From AP-15 sp963750195 (GTDB lineage Bacteria; Pseudomonadota; Alphaproteobacteria; ATCC43930; CGMCC-115725), in assembly GCA_963750195.1 (NCBI GenBank), contig CAVVPS010000017.1, forward strand, positions 124,001-188,000: a stretch of DNA of 64,000 nucleotides. Direction: 5' to 3'. Shown here piece by piece: positions 43,510-52,300 of the stretch. Position 1 is the first letter of the stretch, and each line of letters opens with the position of its first letter. Under the pieces are notes generated by a model that worked only from the letters and a program-made list of their open reading frames with translations, searched no databases and was not told the DNA's origin. Both the position numbers and the translations under genes were made by a program.

Positions 43510-46050
43510 GTGCCTGACATCATGTCGAGTTTACCGGAAACTCTGGAGAGGGCCTTTAGAGCCTACGACAATGGAGACTTTTCGGAGGCCGAGCGCTTGT
43601 GTATCGGCATTCTTGCGGCAAACGGTGGATTTCTTGACGCACGTCATCTTCTGGCTCTAACGCAATCGGAACTTGGTAAGGACAATGCGGCGCTCGATAA
43701 TTACAACCGAGTGCTCGCCATTAGTCCAGAGTTCGCCGACGCTCTCAACAACCGCGGCAACACGCTTCAGAAGCTGGGTCGCTTCGACGATGCGCTGGAG
43801 AGCTACGAGCGGGCGCTTGCGATCAAGCCGGATTATGCCGAAGCCCTCAACAATCGCGGCAATGCTCTCCACAACCTCAGGCGCTTCGACGAGGCGCTGG
43901 AATGCTACCAGCGGGCGCTCGAGATCAGACCGGACTACGCCGAAACCCTCAACAACCGCGGTGTTATTTTTCAGGAGCTCGCGCGCTTCGCCGAGGCGCT
44001 GGAATGCTACCAGCGGGCGCTCGCCATCAAGCCGGATTATGCCGACGCCCTCAACAACCGCGGTATTATTTTTCAGGAGCTCGGGCGCTTCGACGAGGCG
44101 CTGGGGAGCTACGAGCAGGCGCTCGCCATCAGGCCGGACTATCCCGAGGCCTTCAACAACCGCGGTATTATTTTTCAGGAGCTCGGGCGTTTCGACGAGG
44201 CGCTGGAGTGCTATCAGCGGGCGCTCGCCATCAGTCCGGACTATGCCGGGGCCCACAGTAACCGCGGCAACACCCTTCAGCAGCTCGGGCGCTTCGGCGA
44301 GGCGCTGGCGAGCTACGAGCGGGCGCTCGAAATCAGGCCGGACTATGCCGAGGCCCTCAGCAATCGCGGCAACACCCTTCAAGAACTCAAGCGCTTCGAC
44401 GAGGCGCTGGAGAGTTTCGAGCAGGCGCTCGAAATCAGGCCGGACTATGCCGAGGCCTTCAATAACCGCGGCAACACCCTTCAGAAGCTCGGGCGTTTCG
44501 GCGAGGCGGTAGAGAGCTACGAGCGGGCGGTCGCCATTAGGGCGGACTATGCCGAGGCCTTCAACAATCGCGGTAACGCCCTTCAGGAGCTCGTACGCTT
44601 CGACGAGGCGCTGGAGAGCTACGACCGGGCGCTCGCCATTAGGCCGGACTATGCATCATGTCATGTAAACAGGGCGTTCTTGCTGCTGCAGACCGGCCGC
44701 TTTGCCGAAGGCTGGCAAGCATACGAATGGCGGCGGAAGATCGACAGCGGGGCTGCCCGCCCTCTATCCTTGCCCGAGTGGACCGGGGGCGACACGGATG
44801 CCAAGCGTCTGTTGTTCTATTCTGAACAAGGTCTGGGTGATTCGATCCAATTTTCCCGATTTGCGTGCTCAGTCGCGGCAAGGGGAGCAGAGGTGCTACT
44901 GGAAGTTCAGCCTTCGCTCGTAGGTTTGCTGCGCAGCCTCAAAGGCCTGAGAGTGATCCCCAAGGGGGCGACCCTGCGAAAGCATGATGCCGAACTGCCG
45001 TTGATGAGTTTGCCCCATGTTCTCGGAACGACTCCTGAAACCATCCCGGGAAATCTTCCTTATCTGTTTGCCGAGCCGGCTCGTGTGGAGGCTTGGGCCA
45101 AGCGACTGCCCGCCGGTCAATTTCGAGTCGGAATTGTCTGGCAGGGCAAATCCACTGCAGATGTCGACTTCGGCCGCTCGATCCCGCTGCGCTCCTTTGC
45201 TCCGCTGTGCCGCATCCCCGGCCTTACCCTGATCAGCCTGCAGAAACACCACGGCGTCCGGCAGTTGGCACATCTCCCGCCCGGTATGAGGGTGGAAACT
45301 CTCGGCGCGGAATTCGATGCCGGCGAGGATGCATTCGTGGACTGCGCGGCGGTCATGATGAACCTGGATCTCGTGATCTCCAGCGATACGGCCGCGGCCC
45401 ATCTCGCCGGCGCGCTCGGCCGCCCCGTCTGGATTGTTCTCAAACACGTGCCCGACTGGCGGTGGATGATGGATCGGGAAGATACTCCTTGGTATCCGAC
45501 CGCGCGACTGTTCCGCCAGGCGCGGCGCGACGATTGGGATGAGGTATTTGAACGGATCGCCGCTGAACTCGCCCGCGCGACGGGCGCCAAGACGAAGCCC
45601 GGAGATCTCTTACCGCAGCGACGCGTCGACAGCCTCGATCGAACCCAGGCGGTTCCACCGGGTACGGCGCTCGTTCCGGTTTCCTTCGGCGAGCTGGTCG
45701 ACAAGATCACGATTTTGGAGATCAAGACTGAACGGATCGGAGATCCCAGCAAACTCGTCAACGTCCGCGTAGAACTCGAGCTGCTGGCGACCGCTCTCGC
45801 TCGCTTTTGCGTTCTGCCGCCACGAGCCAGTGAACTGAAGGCAGAACTGCGCCGTATCAACGAAGCGCTGTGGGAGATTGAGGATCAAATCCGCGATTGC
45901 GAGCGCAACAACGATTTCGGCGCAATGTTCGTCGATCTTGCTCGCCGCGTCTACATGACCAACGACCGCCGGAGTGCCGTCAAGCGCCAGCTCAGTGAGC
46001 TCGTGGGCTCCGTAATCGTCGAGGAAAAATCATACATTGAGGGTACATAA
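43510..46050 (+). CDS. TPR protein with glycosyltransferase-like and DUF6165 domains
   Basis: 846 residues. Residues 77-390 are ten tandem 34-residue TPR units of the form NNRGxxxQELGRFDEALExYERALAI. Residues about 425-690 resemble the ADP-heptose/OGT-like glycosyltransferase fold found in many TPR proteins (LLFYSEQGLGDSIQFSRFA, VGIVWQGK, LVISSDTAAAHLAGALGRPVW). Residues about 725-842 match DUF6165 (VPVSFGELVDKITILEIKTE, VYMTNDRR). The fusion suggests a glycan-assembly or surface-polysaccharide role. The GTG at 43510 follows GGGAGG; ATG 43522 is an alternative. It stands alone between two MetE-like sequences. Confidence 0.8.
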   Translation: MPDIMSSLPETLERAFRAYDNGDFSEAERLCIGILAANGGFLDARHLLALTQSELGKDNAALDNYNRVLAISPEFADALNNRGNTLQKLGRFDDALESYERALAIKPDYAEALNNRGNALHNLRRFDEALECYQRALEIRPDYAETLNNRGVIFQELARFAEALECYQRALAIKPDYADALNNRGIIFQELGRFDEALGSYEQALAIRPDYPEAFNNRGIIFQELGRFDEALECYQRALAISPDYAGAHSNRGNTLQQLGRFGEALASYERALEIRPDYAEALSNRGNTLQELKRFDEALESFEQALEIRPDYAEAFNNRGNTLQKLGRFGEAVESYERAVAIRADYAEAFNNRGNALQELVRFDEALESYDRALAIRPDYASCHVNRAFLLLQTGRFAEGWQAYEWRRKIDSGAARPLSLPEWTGGDTDAKRLLFYSEQGLGDSIQFSRFACSVAARGAEVLLEVQPSLVGLLRSLKGLRVIPKGATLRKHDAELPLMSLPHVLGTTPETIPGNLPYLFAEPARVEAWAKRLPAGQFRVGIVWQGKSTADVDFGRSIPLRSFAPLCRIPGLTLISLQKHHGVRQLAHLPPGMRVETLGAEFDAGEDAFVDCAAVMMNLDLVISSDTAAAHLAGALGRPVWIVLKHVPDWRWMMDREDTPWYPTARLFRQARRDDWDEVFERIAAELARATGAKTKPGDLLPQRRVDSLDRTQAVPPGTALVPVSFGELVDKITILEIKTERIGDPSKLVNVRVELELLATALARFCVLPPRASELKAELRRINEALWEIEDQIRDCERNNDFGAMFVDLARRVYMTNDRRSAVKRQLSELVGSVIVEEKSYIEGT
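43747..44671 (+). repeat. Nine to ten 102-bp tandem repeats inside the TPR gene
   Basis: The TPR units are 34 codons, so the DNA repeats every 102 bases. Units are very similar at the nucleotide level, with recurring stretches such as GACGAGGCGCTGGAGAGCTA and CAACAACCGCGG. This suggests recent expansion or gene conversion and makes the region prone to copy-number change and assembly collapse. Confidence 0.85.
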
Positions 46051-46275
46051 GCACAGCGTTCCTGATCTCGCCCATCCAGGCTCATCCACGGCAGGCGAGA
46101 CGTCGTCCGACAAGACCGCGCGTCAAGATCACTTCCAGGGCGGGCCTACGAAACGGCGTAGCTTTTATTTTTGGCGCGATCGGCGTTTTATGGGGGCGCC
46201 CGGGGCGACGACGGGGCAACGCGACCGAGATGGCTTCCGCCGCGGACATACGGGTTTAACGATGAGTGTTGAGCC

Positions 46276-47451
46276 ATGTTGACCACCACGCGCGACATGA
46301 TCATGCCGACGGCGATCACCGGCTCGTACCCGCGGCCGTTGTGGTTCGATGCGAGCCTGCACGGGCGGTCGTTCAAGGCCGCACTCGGCGACTCGCTGTT
46401 TCGCGAGCAGTATCTCGACGCGGTCGCCGCGGTCATCAATGCGCAGGAGGCGGCGGGGCTCGACATCGTCACCGACGGCGACAGCCGCTTCGACCTCGCG
46501 GTCGGCGGCAAGTCGTGGTTCTTCTATCCGATCGAGCGGCTCGGCGGCATCAGCGGTCACCGCAGCACCTCGCAGGGCTGGATGGGCCGGCATGGACTCG
46601 GGCCGGGGCACATCCTGTGGGAGGTGCAGGAAGCCTATCAGCCGGCGATCGTCACCGAAAAGCTCTCCCGCGGCCCGCTCGAATACGCCGCGCTGTGGCA
46701 GATCGCCCAGCGGCTCAGCGACCGCCCGGTCAAGTTCGGCGCGATCTGCGCGCCGGCCTTGGCCAGCATGCTGTGGAACCAGCACTACCCCGACGACAAG
46801 GCGATGGTGCTGGACCTCTGCGACATCATGAACGCCGAATTCCGCGCCTTGGCGGAAGCCGGCTGTCCGTTGATCCAGGTTGAGGAGCCGCGCCAGCACG
46901 GGTTGACGACGCGTCCCGATTGTACCGACGCAGACCTCGAATTCCAGACCGAGGTGTTCAACCGCCAGCTCGTCGGGGTCGAAGCCGAGATCTGGGCACA
47001 CACCTGCTGGGGCAATCCCAACCAGCAGCGGGTCTATTGGGAGGTGCCGAGCTACGAGCGCGCGCTGCCCCATCTGCTGCAGTTGAACGCCGACGTTATC
47101 ACCTTCGAGTGCGCCAGCAGTGACGGCAAGGATTTGCCGCTCTTCGCCAAATACCAGACCGACAAGAAGATTGGCATCGGCGTCGTCAATCATTGTAACA
47201 CGGTCGTCGAGCCGCCCGAGCACGTCGCCGGGCTAATTCGCAAGGCGCTCGAATACATCCCGCCGGAGCGGCTGGTAATCACCACCGATTGCGGCTTTGG
47301 CCGCGAGGGACTGTCGCGCCGCATCGCCTATTACAAATGCGTCTCGCTGGTCCAAGGCACCAACATCGTGCGCCGCGAGCTGGGCCTCCCCGAAGCCCGT
47401 ATCCGCGCCGCCGACCCGAAGCTCTATTTCGCCGGGACGGGTGAGGGCTGA
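46276..47451 (+). CDS. MetE-like cobalamin-independent methionine synthase family protein
   Basis: 391 residues, matching the C-terminal catalytic barrel of MetE alone. It carries the zinc ligands of methyltransferase MetE: H242-x-C244 (AHTCWGNP), E278 (ITFECASS) and C339 (TTDCGFG). The N-terminal segment TAITGSYPRPLWFDAS and VEEPRQHG are also typical. Stand-alone MetE-like proteins may transfer methyl groups to homocysteine from other donors or act on other thiols; the real substrate is unknown. It has no strong Shine-Dalgarno. A truncated copy lies at 43158-43375. Confidence 0.82.
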   Translation: MLTTTRDMIMPTAITGSYPRPLWFDASLHGRSFKAALGDSLFREQYLDAVAAVINAQEAAGLDIVTDGDSRFDLAVGGKSWFFYPIERLGGISGHRSTSQGWMGRHGLGPGHILWEVQEAYQPAIVTEKLSRGPLEYAALWQIAQRLSDRPVKFGAICAPALASMLWNQHYPDDKAMVLDLCDIMNAEFRALAEAGCPLIQVEEPRQHGLTTRPDCTDADLEFQTEVFNRQLVGVEAEIWAHTCWGNPNQQRVYWEVPSYERALPHLLQLNADVITFECASSDGKDLPLFAKYQTDKKIGIGVVNHCNTVVEPPEHVAGLIRKALEYIPPERLVITTDCGFGREGLSRRIAYYKCVSLVQGTNIVRRELGLPEARIRAADPKLYFAGTGEG

Positions 47452-47457
47452 GCGATC

Positions 47458-47486
47458 TTGCCTTGCGGACGTTATCTGACTAAAGT
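47458..47486 (+). promoter_or_regulatory. Candidate promoter giving a leaderless MarR-GNAT mRNA
   Basis: TTGCCT (47458-47463), 17 bases, TAAAGT (47481-47486; 4 of 6 matches to TATAAT). Transcription would begin at or next to the ATG at 47492, which agrees with the lack of any Shine-Dalgarno before this gene. Confidence 0.35.
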
Positions 47487-47492
47487 CAGATA
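47473..47492. promoter_or_regulatory. 20-bp palindromic operator overlapping the MarR-GNAT start
   Basis: TATCTGACTAAAGTCAGATA is a perfect palindrome with 9-bp arms and AA centre, covering the -10 element and reaching the first base of the start codon. A MarR-family regulator is encoded immediately downstream, so autorepression is very likely. Confidence 0.65.
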
Positions 47493-48385
47493 TGGATAAA
47501 GATCACATCGGCTGCGTGCGCAGCTTCAATCGCACGGTCACACAGCGGATCGGTGCACTGAACAGCAGCTTTCTCGATCTCGGCCGTCCGCTGGGTGAGG
47601 CGCGTCTACTTTACGAAATCGGTCCCGACGGCCGCGAGGTCAGTGTGCTTCGCGAAAAGCTGGCGCTCGATTCCGGCTATCTGAGCCGCCTGTTGCGATC
47701 GCTTGAACGACAGGGGCTGGTTCGCACCCGACGGGGGACCGGCGACGGCCGCGGTCGGTATGTCGAGCCCACGCGAAAGGGCGTCGATGAATTGGAAGAG
47801 TACCGGCGCCGCTCTGATGGTTTTGCCCAATCCTTGCTGCTGCCGCTGAGCAGCAGTCAGCGCGATCGTCTGGTCGCTGCAATGGCCGAAGTCGAAAGGT
47901 TGATGCGCGCGGCGGCGGTCGAAATAAGAGTAGAGAAACCAGATAGCGCTGCGGCCCTCTGGTGTTTGGAAACCTATTACCAGGAACTCGCGCAGCGGTT
48001 CGAGGGAGGGTACGATCCCGCCACGGCCCTCCCGCTCGGTCCGGAAAAACTGATCCCGCCGACGGGCTGCTTTATCGTCGCGTACCTCGATGGGGCACCG
48101 ATCGGCTGCGGTGCGCTGAAGGTAAAGGATGCCAAGATCGGGGAAATAAGGCGCATGTGGGTCGCCGCTTCCGCCCGGGGTCTCGGCATCGGCCGTCGCA
48201 TACTCGTGTCGCTGGAGGAACATGCGAGGGAATTCGGACTTGGCATACTCAGGCTCGACACGAACAAGGCGCTGAAGGAAGCGCAGAATCTGTACCGGAC
48301 CAGCGGCTACCGAGAAGTCGACCGGTTCAACGATGAGCCCTATGCCCACCACTGGTTTGAAAAGGCAATAATGGACGGTCCTTAG
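47492..48385 (+). CDS. Bifunctional MarR regulator / GNAT acetyltransferase
   Basis: 297 residues. The N-terminal winged-helix MarR domain (about 1-140; SGYLSRLLRSLERQGLVRTRRGTGDGRGRYVEPT contains recognition helix and wing) is fused to a GNAT acetyltransferase (about 150-295; acetyl-CoA motif RRMWVAASARGLGIGRRILVSLEEHA and C-terminal LRLDTNKALKEAQNLYRTSGY). This fused architecture is widespread. The protein can acetylate a small molecule or protein and repress its own promoter. It follows the MetE-like gene by 40 bases in the same direction. Confidence 0.88.
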   Translation: MDKDHIGCVRSFNRTVTQRIGALNSSFLDLGRPLGEARLLYEIGPDGREVSVLREKLALDSGYLSRLLRSLERQGLVRTRRGTGDGRGRYVEPTRKGVDELEEYRRRSDGFAQSLLLPLSSSQRDRLVAAMAEVERLMRAAAVEIRVEKPDSAAALWCLETYYQELAQRFEGGYDPATALPLGPEKLIPPTGCFIVAYLDGAPIGCGALKVKDAKIGEIRRMWVAASARGLGIGRRILVSLEEHAREFGLGILRLDTNKALKEAQNLYRTSGYREVDRFNDEPYAHHWFEKAIMDGP

Positions 48386-48538
48386 CGCAACGAAAAATTG
48401 GATTGATCGGCCAGGTCCGCCATGATGTCGATAACGTGCTGATCAGCGCCGATCGAGCGCGAAGCGGGCTGGAGGGCGAAAAAGCAAGCGTCAGCCGCGA
48501 ACCACAAACCTGGCACGGCGCCGAAAAGGGGGAAGCGA

Positions 48539-49950
48539 ATGGCAGAGACGGATGTCGCCATCCAGCGGAGCCGGCGCGAGCGGATGCAATTCGCGGTCAT
48601 ATCGCGGCGCGCATCGACCGATTGCCGCTGACCCGCGTGCAATGGCAGCTCGCCATCCTGGTGCAGGTCACCTGGGGTTTCATTATTTTCGACACCGACG
48701 GCATCGCCGCCCGCCTTTATCCCTTTGTCTGGCGCCCGAACCATATCATCACGGTTTTCCAGTATTCGGTGATCCAGGCCTTGCAGGTTGGATTGGGCAT
48801 CCTGCTCGGTGTATTTCTGATGAGCTGGGTCGCCGATCGCCACGGACGTCGGCCGGCGGTTCTGCTGGCGACGTTGCTGGGCGGCATCTGTATCTGGCCA
48901 TTCGTCTTCGTCACCAATTTCTGGGGCATGGTCTTCCTCTCAATCCTCAGCACCCTTGGCGCCGGCGGGATCATCGCCACGCACGCCGTATACCTCTCCG
49001 AGATGACCTCGCCCGTTATCCGCAACCGGGTGCTGCTGGCCTCGCAGGGTCTTACCGCGCTGGTGGCCGTCTCGGTCAATCTGATGGGTTTTTGGCTGAT
49101 CCCGGGGCGGTGGCAGCTCTATCTATGGGCGAGCGCAGTCATTCTGATCGGCATTTTCCTGCCGCTGCTGCTTTGGCTATTGCCGGAATCGCCGCGCTGG
49201 CTCGAGGCGAGAGGGCGCCACGAGGAAGCCGAGCGAGAGATGACCCGGTTGGAACAGCGCGTTCGCCGAGCCGGGCATGCGGACTTACCCCAGCCCGAGC
49301 ACGGCCGCCATCCGGTGCTGATCGGCGAGCAGCGCGGCTGGCGAGAGATATTCATAAGCCCGCAATATCGCGACCGCACCACGGTGCTGTTGACTGTTTG
49401 GCTGCTCGGCTATGCCGGCCTGATTTATGGGACGGGGGCCTTTGCCGGGGTGTACATGGTCGACCACGGGGCCTCGGCCCATTTCGTGTTCCTGACCTTC
49501 GCGGCTGCCGGCGCCGTCAGGTTCGTCGCTTTTCAGCTCAATTCGCTCCTCGGCGAGCGGGTCGAGCGGCGTGATGTGATGTGCGGCATGGCGGGCTTGT
49601 TCATATTATCGTGGATCGTCATTTACTTGGTCCCAGCCCTGCCGGTCATCGCTGTTTTCGTGCCGCTCGCGCTCGTCGGGACCGGGTTGTGGCTGTTCAA
49701 TCTGTATAACTACACTGCGGTCTCCTATCCGACCCGCATCCGCGCGACGGCCTTCGCCTGGACCGACGGGCTCGGCCATCTCGGAGCCTGGGCCGGGGTG
49801 ACCCTGCTCGGACCGCTCTACGTTCTGGGGCCAAACCACCTCGGTTGGCTCTTGTGGATCTTGATCCCCGGCGCGTTACTGCCGGCGATACTGATACGCA
49901 CCTTCGGGATCAAGCAGGCCGGCGTGGTATTGGAGCAGGTGTCAACCTAG
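48539..49950 (+). CDS. MFS transporter (N-terminal frameshift)
   Basis: A 12-helix carrier of about 470 residues. VTWGFIIFDTDGIAARLYPFVW is helix 1, then SWVADRHGRRPAVLLATLLGG with the loop 2-3 motif, and LPESPRWLEARGRHEEAEREM after helix 6. This resembles aromatic acid/sialate importers. GGGGG before ATG 48539 gives MAETDVAIQRSRRE in one frame; the rest (ADAIRGHIAARIDRLPLTR) is in another. One missing base at 48579-48580 joins them. Without that repair the first start in the main frame is far upstream and has no ribosome site. It probably imports an organic acid. Confidence 0.83.
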
Positions 49951-49982
49951 CGGCGAACGCCCGCCACACATGGAGGACCCGG

Positions 49983-50387
49983 ATGATCGCGATCAAATCC
50001 GTCGCCCATTTCAGCATACCGGTCAGCAATGTCGCCGCCAGCACCCGATTTTACACCGAGATCGTCGGCTGCCGGCATTTGTCGACGGTGCCGGGCGGGC
50101 ACATGGCTTTCCTCGACGCGGCCGGGACCTGTCTGATCCTGGTCAAGCGCGAGCCGCCGATCAACCCCAAGCTCGACGACCATGGCGGCGTGCATCATTC
50201 CTTTGCCGTCGCGCATGACGAATACCCCGCCGCGCTCGACCATTTGCGGTCGCATGGCGTCGAGATAACTTTTGAAGAGGATCGGCAGGGCGGGGTGGTC
50301 AACGGTCCGCGCGCCTATTTCCACGATCCCGACGGCACTGTGCTGGAATTCATCGATCTGACGAGCTACGCCGGCGATCGGGCATAA
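49983..50387 (+). CDS. VOC/glyoxalase superfamily protein
   Basis: 134 residues. The beta-alpha-beta-beta-beta modules have SVAHFSIPVSNVAASTRFYTEIVG at the start and GPRAYFHDPDGTVLEFID at the end, with histidine and glutamate at the metal-binding positions of glyoxalase I-type enzymes. Small VOC proteins include glutathione transferases of the FosA type, dioxygenases and bleomycin-binding proteins, so the reaction is undetermined. GGAGG six bases before the ATG sets the start. Next gene: an LLM flavin enzyme, same strand. Confidence 0.82.
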   Translation: MIAIKSVAHFSIPVSNVAASTRFYTEIVGCRHLSTVPGGHMAFLDAAGTCLILVKREPPINPKLDDHGGVHHSFAVAHDEYPAALDHLRSHGVEITFEEDRQGGVVNGPRAYFHDPDGTVLEFIDLTSYAGDRA

Positions 50388-50460
50388 GAGATCGCTTGAC
50401 GCACCTGCGCGAACCGGTCGGTGATGCGGGCGGTCGCGTCGACGGCGGAGGGAGAGCGGG

Positions 50461-51519
50461 GTGAAATTCGGCAATTTTCTGTTTCCCGACAGCCGCGATC
50501 CCGAGCGCGATGGGGCCGTGATCGACGAGACCCTGCGCGAAGCCTGGCTTTCGGACGAACTCGGCGTCGATGTGATCTGGCTCGCCGAGCACCATTTTGA
50601 CGGCATCTGTGCCTACGCCGATCCGATCAGCTTTGCCGGCGCGCTCGCGACCTCGACCCGGCACAGCAAGATCGGCTTTGCGGTATTGCAGATGGCCTTG
50701 CATCATCCGATCCGCCTCGCCGAGCAGCTAGCAGTGCTCGACAACATCACCAAAGGCCGGCTGATCGTCGGGTTGGGCCGCGGCTCATCCTACAACATTT
50801 ATGACTACCAGGGCTTTGGCATCGATCACCACGAGGCCCAGGCGCGTCTCGATGAAGCCGAAGAGATCATGGTCCGGTCGTGGACCGAGGGCGAATTCCA
50901 GCATCACGGCCGGTTCTGGAATCTCGAAGTGCCGATGCTGCGCCCGCGCCCCCATACAAAGCCGCACCCGCCGCTTATCCGTGCCGCCTCGGGCGAGGCC
51001 TCGATGCTCGAACTGGCGCGCCAGGGCCGCCCGTTTTTAATGAACGTGCAGTCGTCCGTAACGACGCGCCGGCGGTTCGAGCTTTACCTCGAGTCAATGG
51101 CCGAGGCCGGCTTTGACCACGAAAGCATCGCCTGCAACCTCGACGACTGCTGGGTGTGGCGCAACGTGTTCGTCGCCGACACCGACGCCGAGGCGGAGCG
51201 GATCGGCATCCCGGCGTTTCAGGCGATGGTCGAAGCGCGGGCCGAATTGCGCAACCGCATCTATCGCGAAACCGGAATGCGGATCGAGGTGCCGGCGGGC
51301 GACTTGCCCTCTGCCCGCGCCGGCGCCGAGCACGGCTTCATCTACGGTTCGCCGGCACGCGTCGCCGAGGCAATGGCCGGAATCGACGATCTCGGGGTCG
51401 GCGGGGTGATCGCGACCTTCCGCCTTGGACCGATGGCGCACGAAGCGGCGGCGAACAGCCTGCGCATGTTCATGACCGAGGTCGCGCCCCGGTTCCGCGG
51501 CGATTCCGCTGCCGAATAG
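50461..51519 (+). CDS. LLM class flavin-dependent oxidoreductase
   Basis: 352 residues of the bacterial luciferase-like monooxygenase superfamily. WLAEHHFDGICAYADPI is the conserved active-site strand. LAEQLAVLDNITKGRLIVGLGRG and RPRPHTKPHPPLIRAASGEAS are typical. Members use FMN (from a reductase) or coenzyme F420; with F420 biosynthesis genes at 4.2-7.3 kb in the same region, F420 dependence is possible but not shown. The GTG start follows GGAGGGAGAG. The preceding VOC gene is close enough for one operon. Confidence 0.86.
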   Translation: MKFGNFLFPDSRDPERDGAVIDETLREAWLSDELGVDVIWLAEHHFDGICAYADPISFAGALATSTRHSKIGFAVLQMALHHPIRLAEQLAVLDNITKGRLIVGLGRGSSYNIYDYQGFGIDHHEAQARLDEAEEIMVRSWTEGEFQHHGRFWNLEVPMLRPRPHTKPHPPLIRAASGEASMLELARQGRPFLMNVQSSVTTRRRFELYLESMAEAGFDHESIACNLDDCWVWRNVFVADTDAEAERIGIPAFQAMVEARAELRNRIYRETGMRIEVPAGDLPSARAGAEHGFIYGSPARVAEAMAGIDDLGVGGVIATFRLGPMAHEAAANSLRMFMTEVAPRFRGDSAAE

Positions 51520-51544
51520 GCTCGCGCCGCCACAGGCTGCTTGC

Positions 51545-51919
51545 TCAACGGATTAATCGAATTTCGATGCCGATCGCCAGGTTTCGCCAGGCTTGATCGG
51601 CCGTCAGCGCCGGCAAGTGCAGGTGCTCGGCGAGAGCCAAACAAGCACGATCGCCCAAGGATAGGCCGAGCGAGCGCGTCGATTCTCGCAGACCGGCGGC
51701 CCGACGCCCGAGCTCGACGTCGAAATCGACGATGACCGGCACCAGATCCGCGGCTTCGGTCCAGGCATCTCGTCGCGAGATCCCGATATCGATCATTTTG
51801 GTGACGACTTCCGTCAGGTTGATTACGCTGATCGAGGCTTCGGGGAGTGCGGCGGCGACCACGTCGCCGCCTGGTTCGGCATTGATCAATGCGAGCAGTG
51901 CAGAGGCGTCGAGAACCAC
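51545..51919 (-). CDS. vapC: VapC-type PIN domain toxin
   Basis: 124 residues, PIN-domain ribonuclease. The acidic metal-binding residues are D4 (MVLDASALLALI), E37 (INLTEVV), D90 (SLGDRACLALA) and D108 (LTADQAW), the standard VapC set. It cleaves RNA, often tRNA or rRNA, when free of antitoxin. The GTG start overlaps the end of the antitoxin gene with AAGGA seven bases upstream. It pairs with the AbrB-type antitoxin encoded just before it. Confidence 0.88.
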   Translation of the reverse strand: MVLDASALLALINAEPGGDVVAAALPEASISVINLTEVVTKMIDIGISRRDAWTEAADLVPVIVDFDVELGRRAAGLRESTRSLGLSLGDRACLALAEHLHLPALTADQAWRNLAIGIEIRLIR

Positions 51920-51920
51920 A

Positions 51921-52169
51921 TCAATCCTTTGCAGCTTCCGCTCTGCGGTCGCGGATCAGGCTTTCGGAAAGCATTTCGCCCGTTCGATTGTGTCGGCGCA
52001 CCAGTGCCTGCACCCGCTCGATGCGATGACTGAGGCTCGAGACGCGCAGCTCCTGGTCTTCCACTCGGATCACGACCTGATCGCCGACTTCGAGGCCGAG
52101 TTCCCGCCGCTGCGCCGCGGGGATCACCAGACGACCCCCCGGCCCGATCTTCGCTCGAGCGCTGCTCAT
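51921..52169 (-). CDS. vapB: AbrB/MazE-type VapB antitoxin
   Basis: 82 residues. The N-terminal swapped-hairpin AbrB/SpoVT DNA-binding fold is marked by GPGGRLVIPAAQRRELGLEVGDQVVIRV, followed by a charged C-terminal helix (RTGEMLSESLIRDRR) that would neutralise the toxin. GAGGG lies 6 bases before the ATG. The pair should autoregulate; GGCATGCC at 52189-52196 is a palindrome just upstream of the start. Confidence 0.85.
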   Translation of the reverse strand: MSSARAKIGPGGRLVIPAAQRRELGLEVGDQVVIRVEDQELRVSSLSHRIERVQALVRRHNRTGEMLSESLIRDRRAEAAKD

Positions 52170-52300
52170 TCCAGACCCTCGCGATTAAGGCATGCCGCAT
52201 TAAACATGGCCTAATATCTCCATAGTGCCACATCTGGTAAGAAGTGGCAATTTCTATCAGGCTTGGCAAGATCTACGACGTGCCGGCAGCGGACCTAGGC

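Noticed and set aside
43747..44671. Regular repeat array resembling a CRISPR
   Set aside because: The period is exactly 102 bases, with coding TPR units in frame throughout; no short direct repeats with unique spacers and no cas genes.
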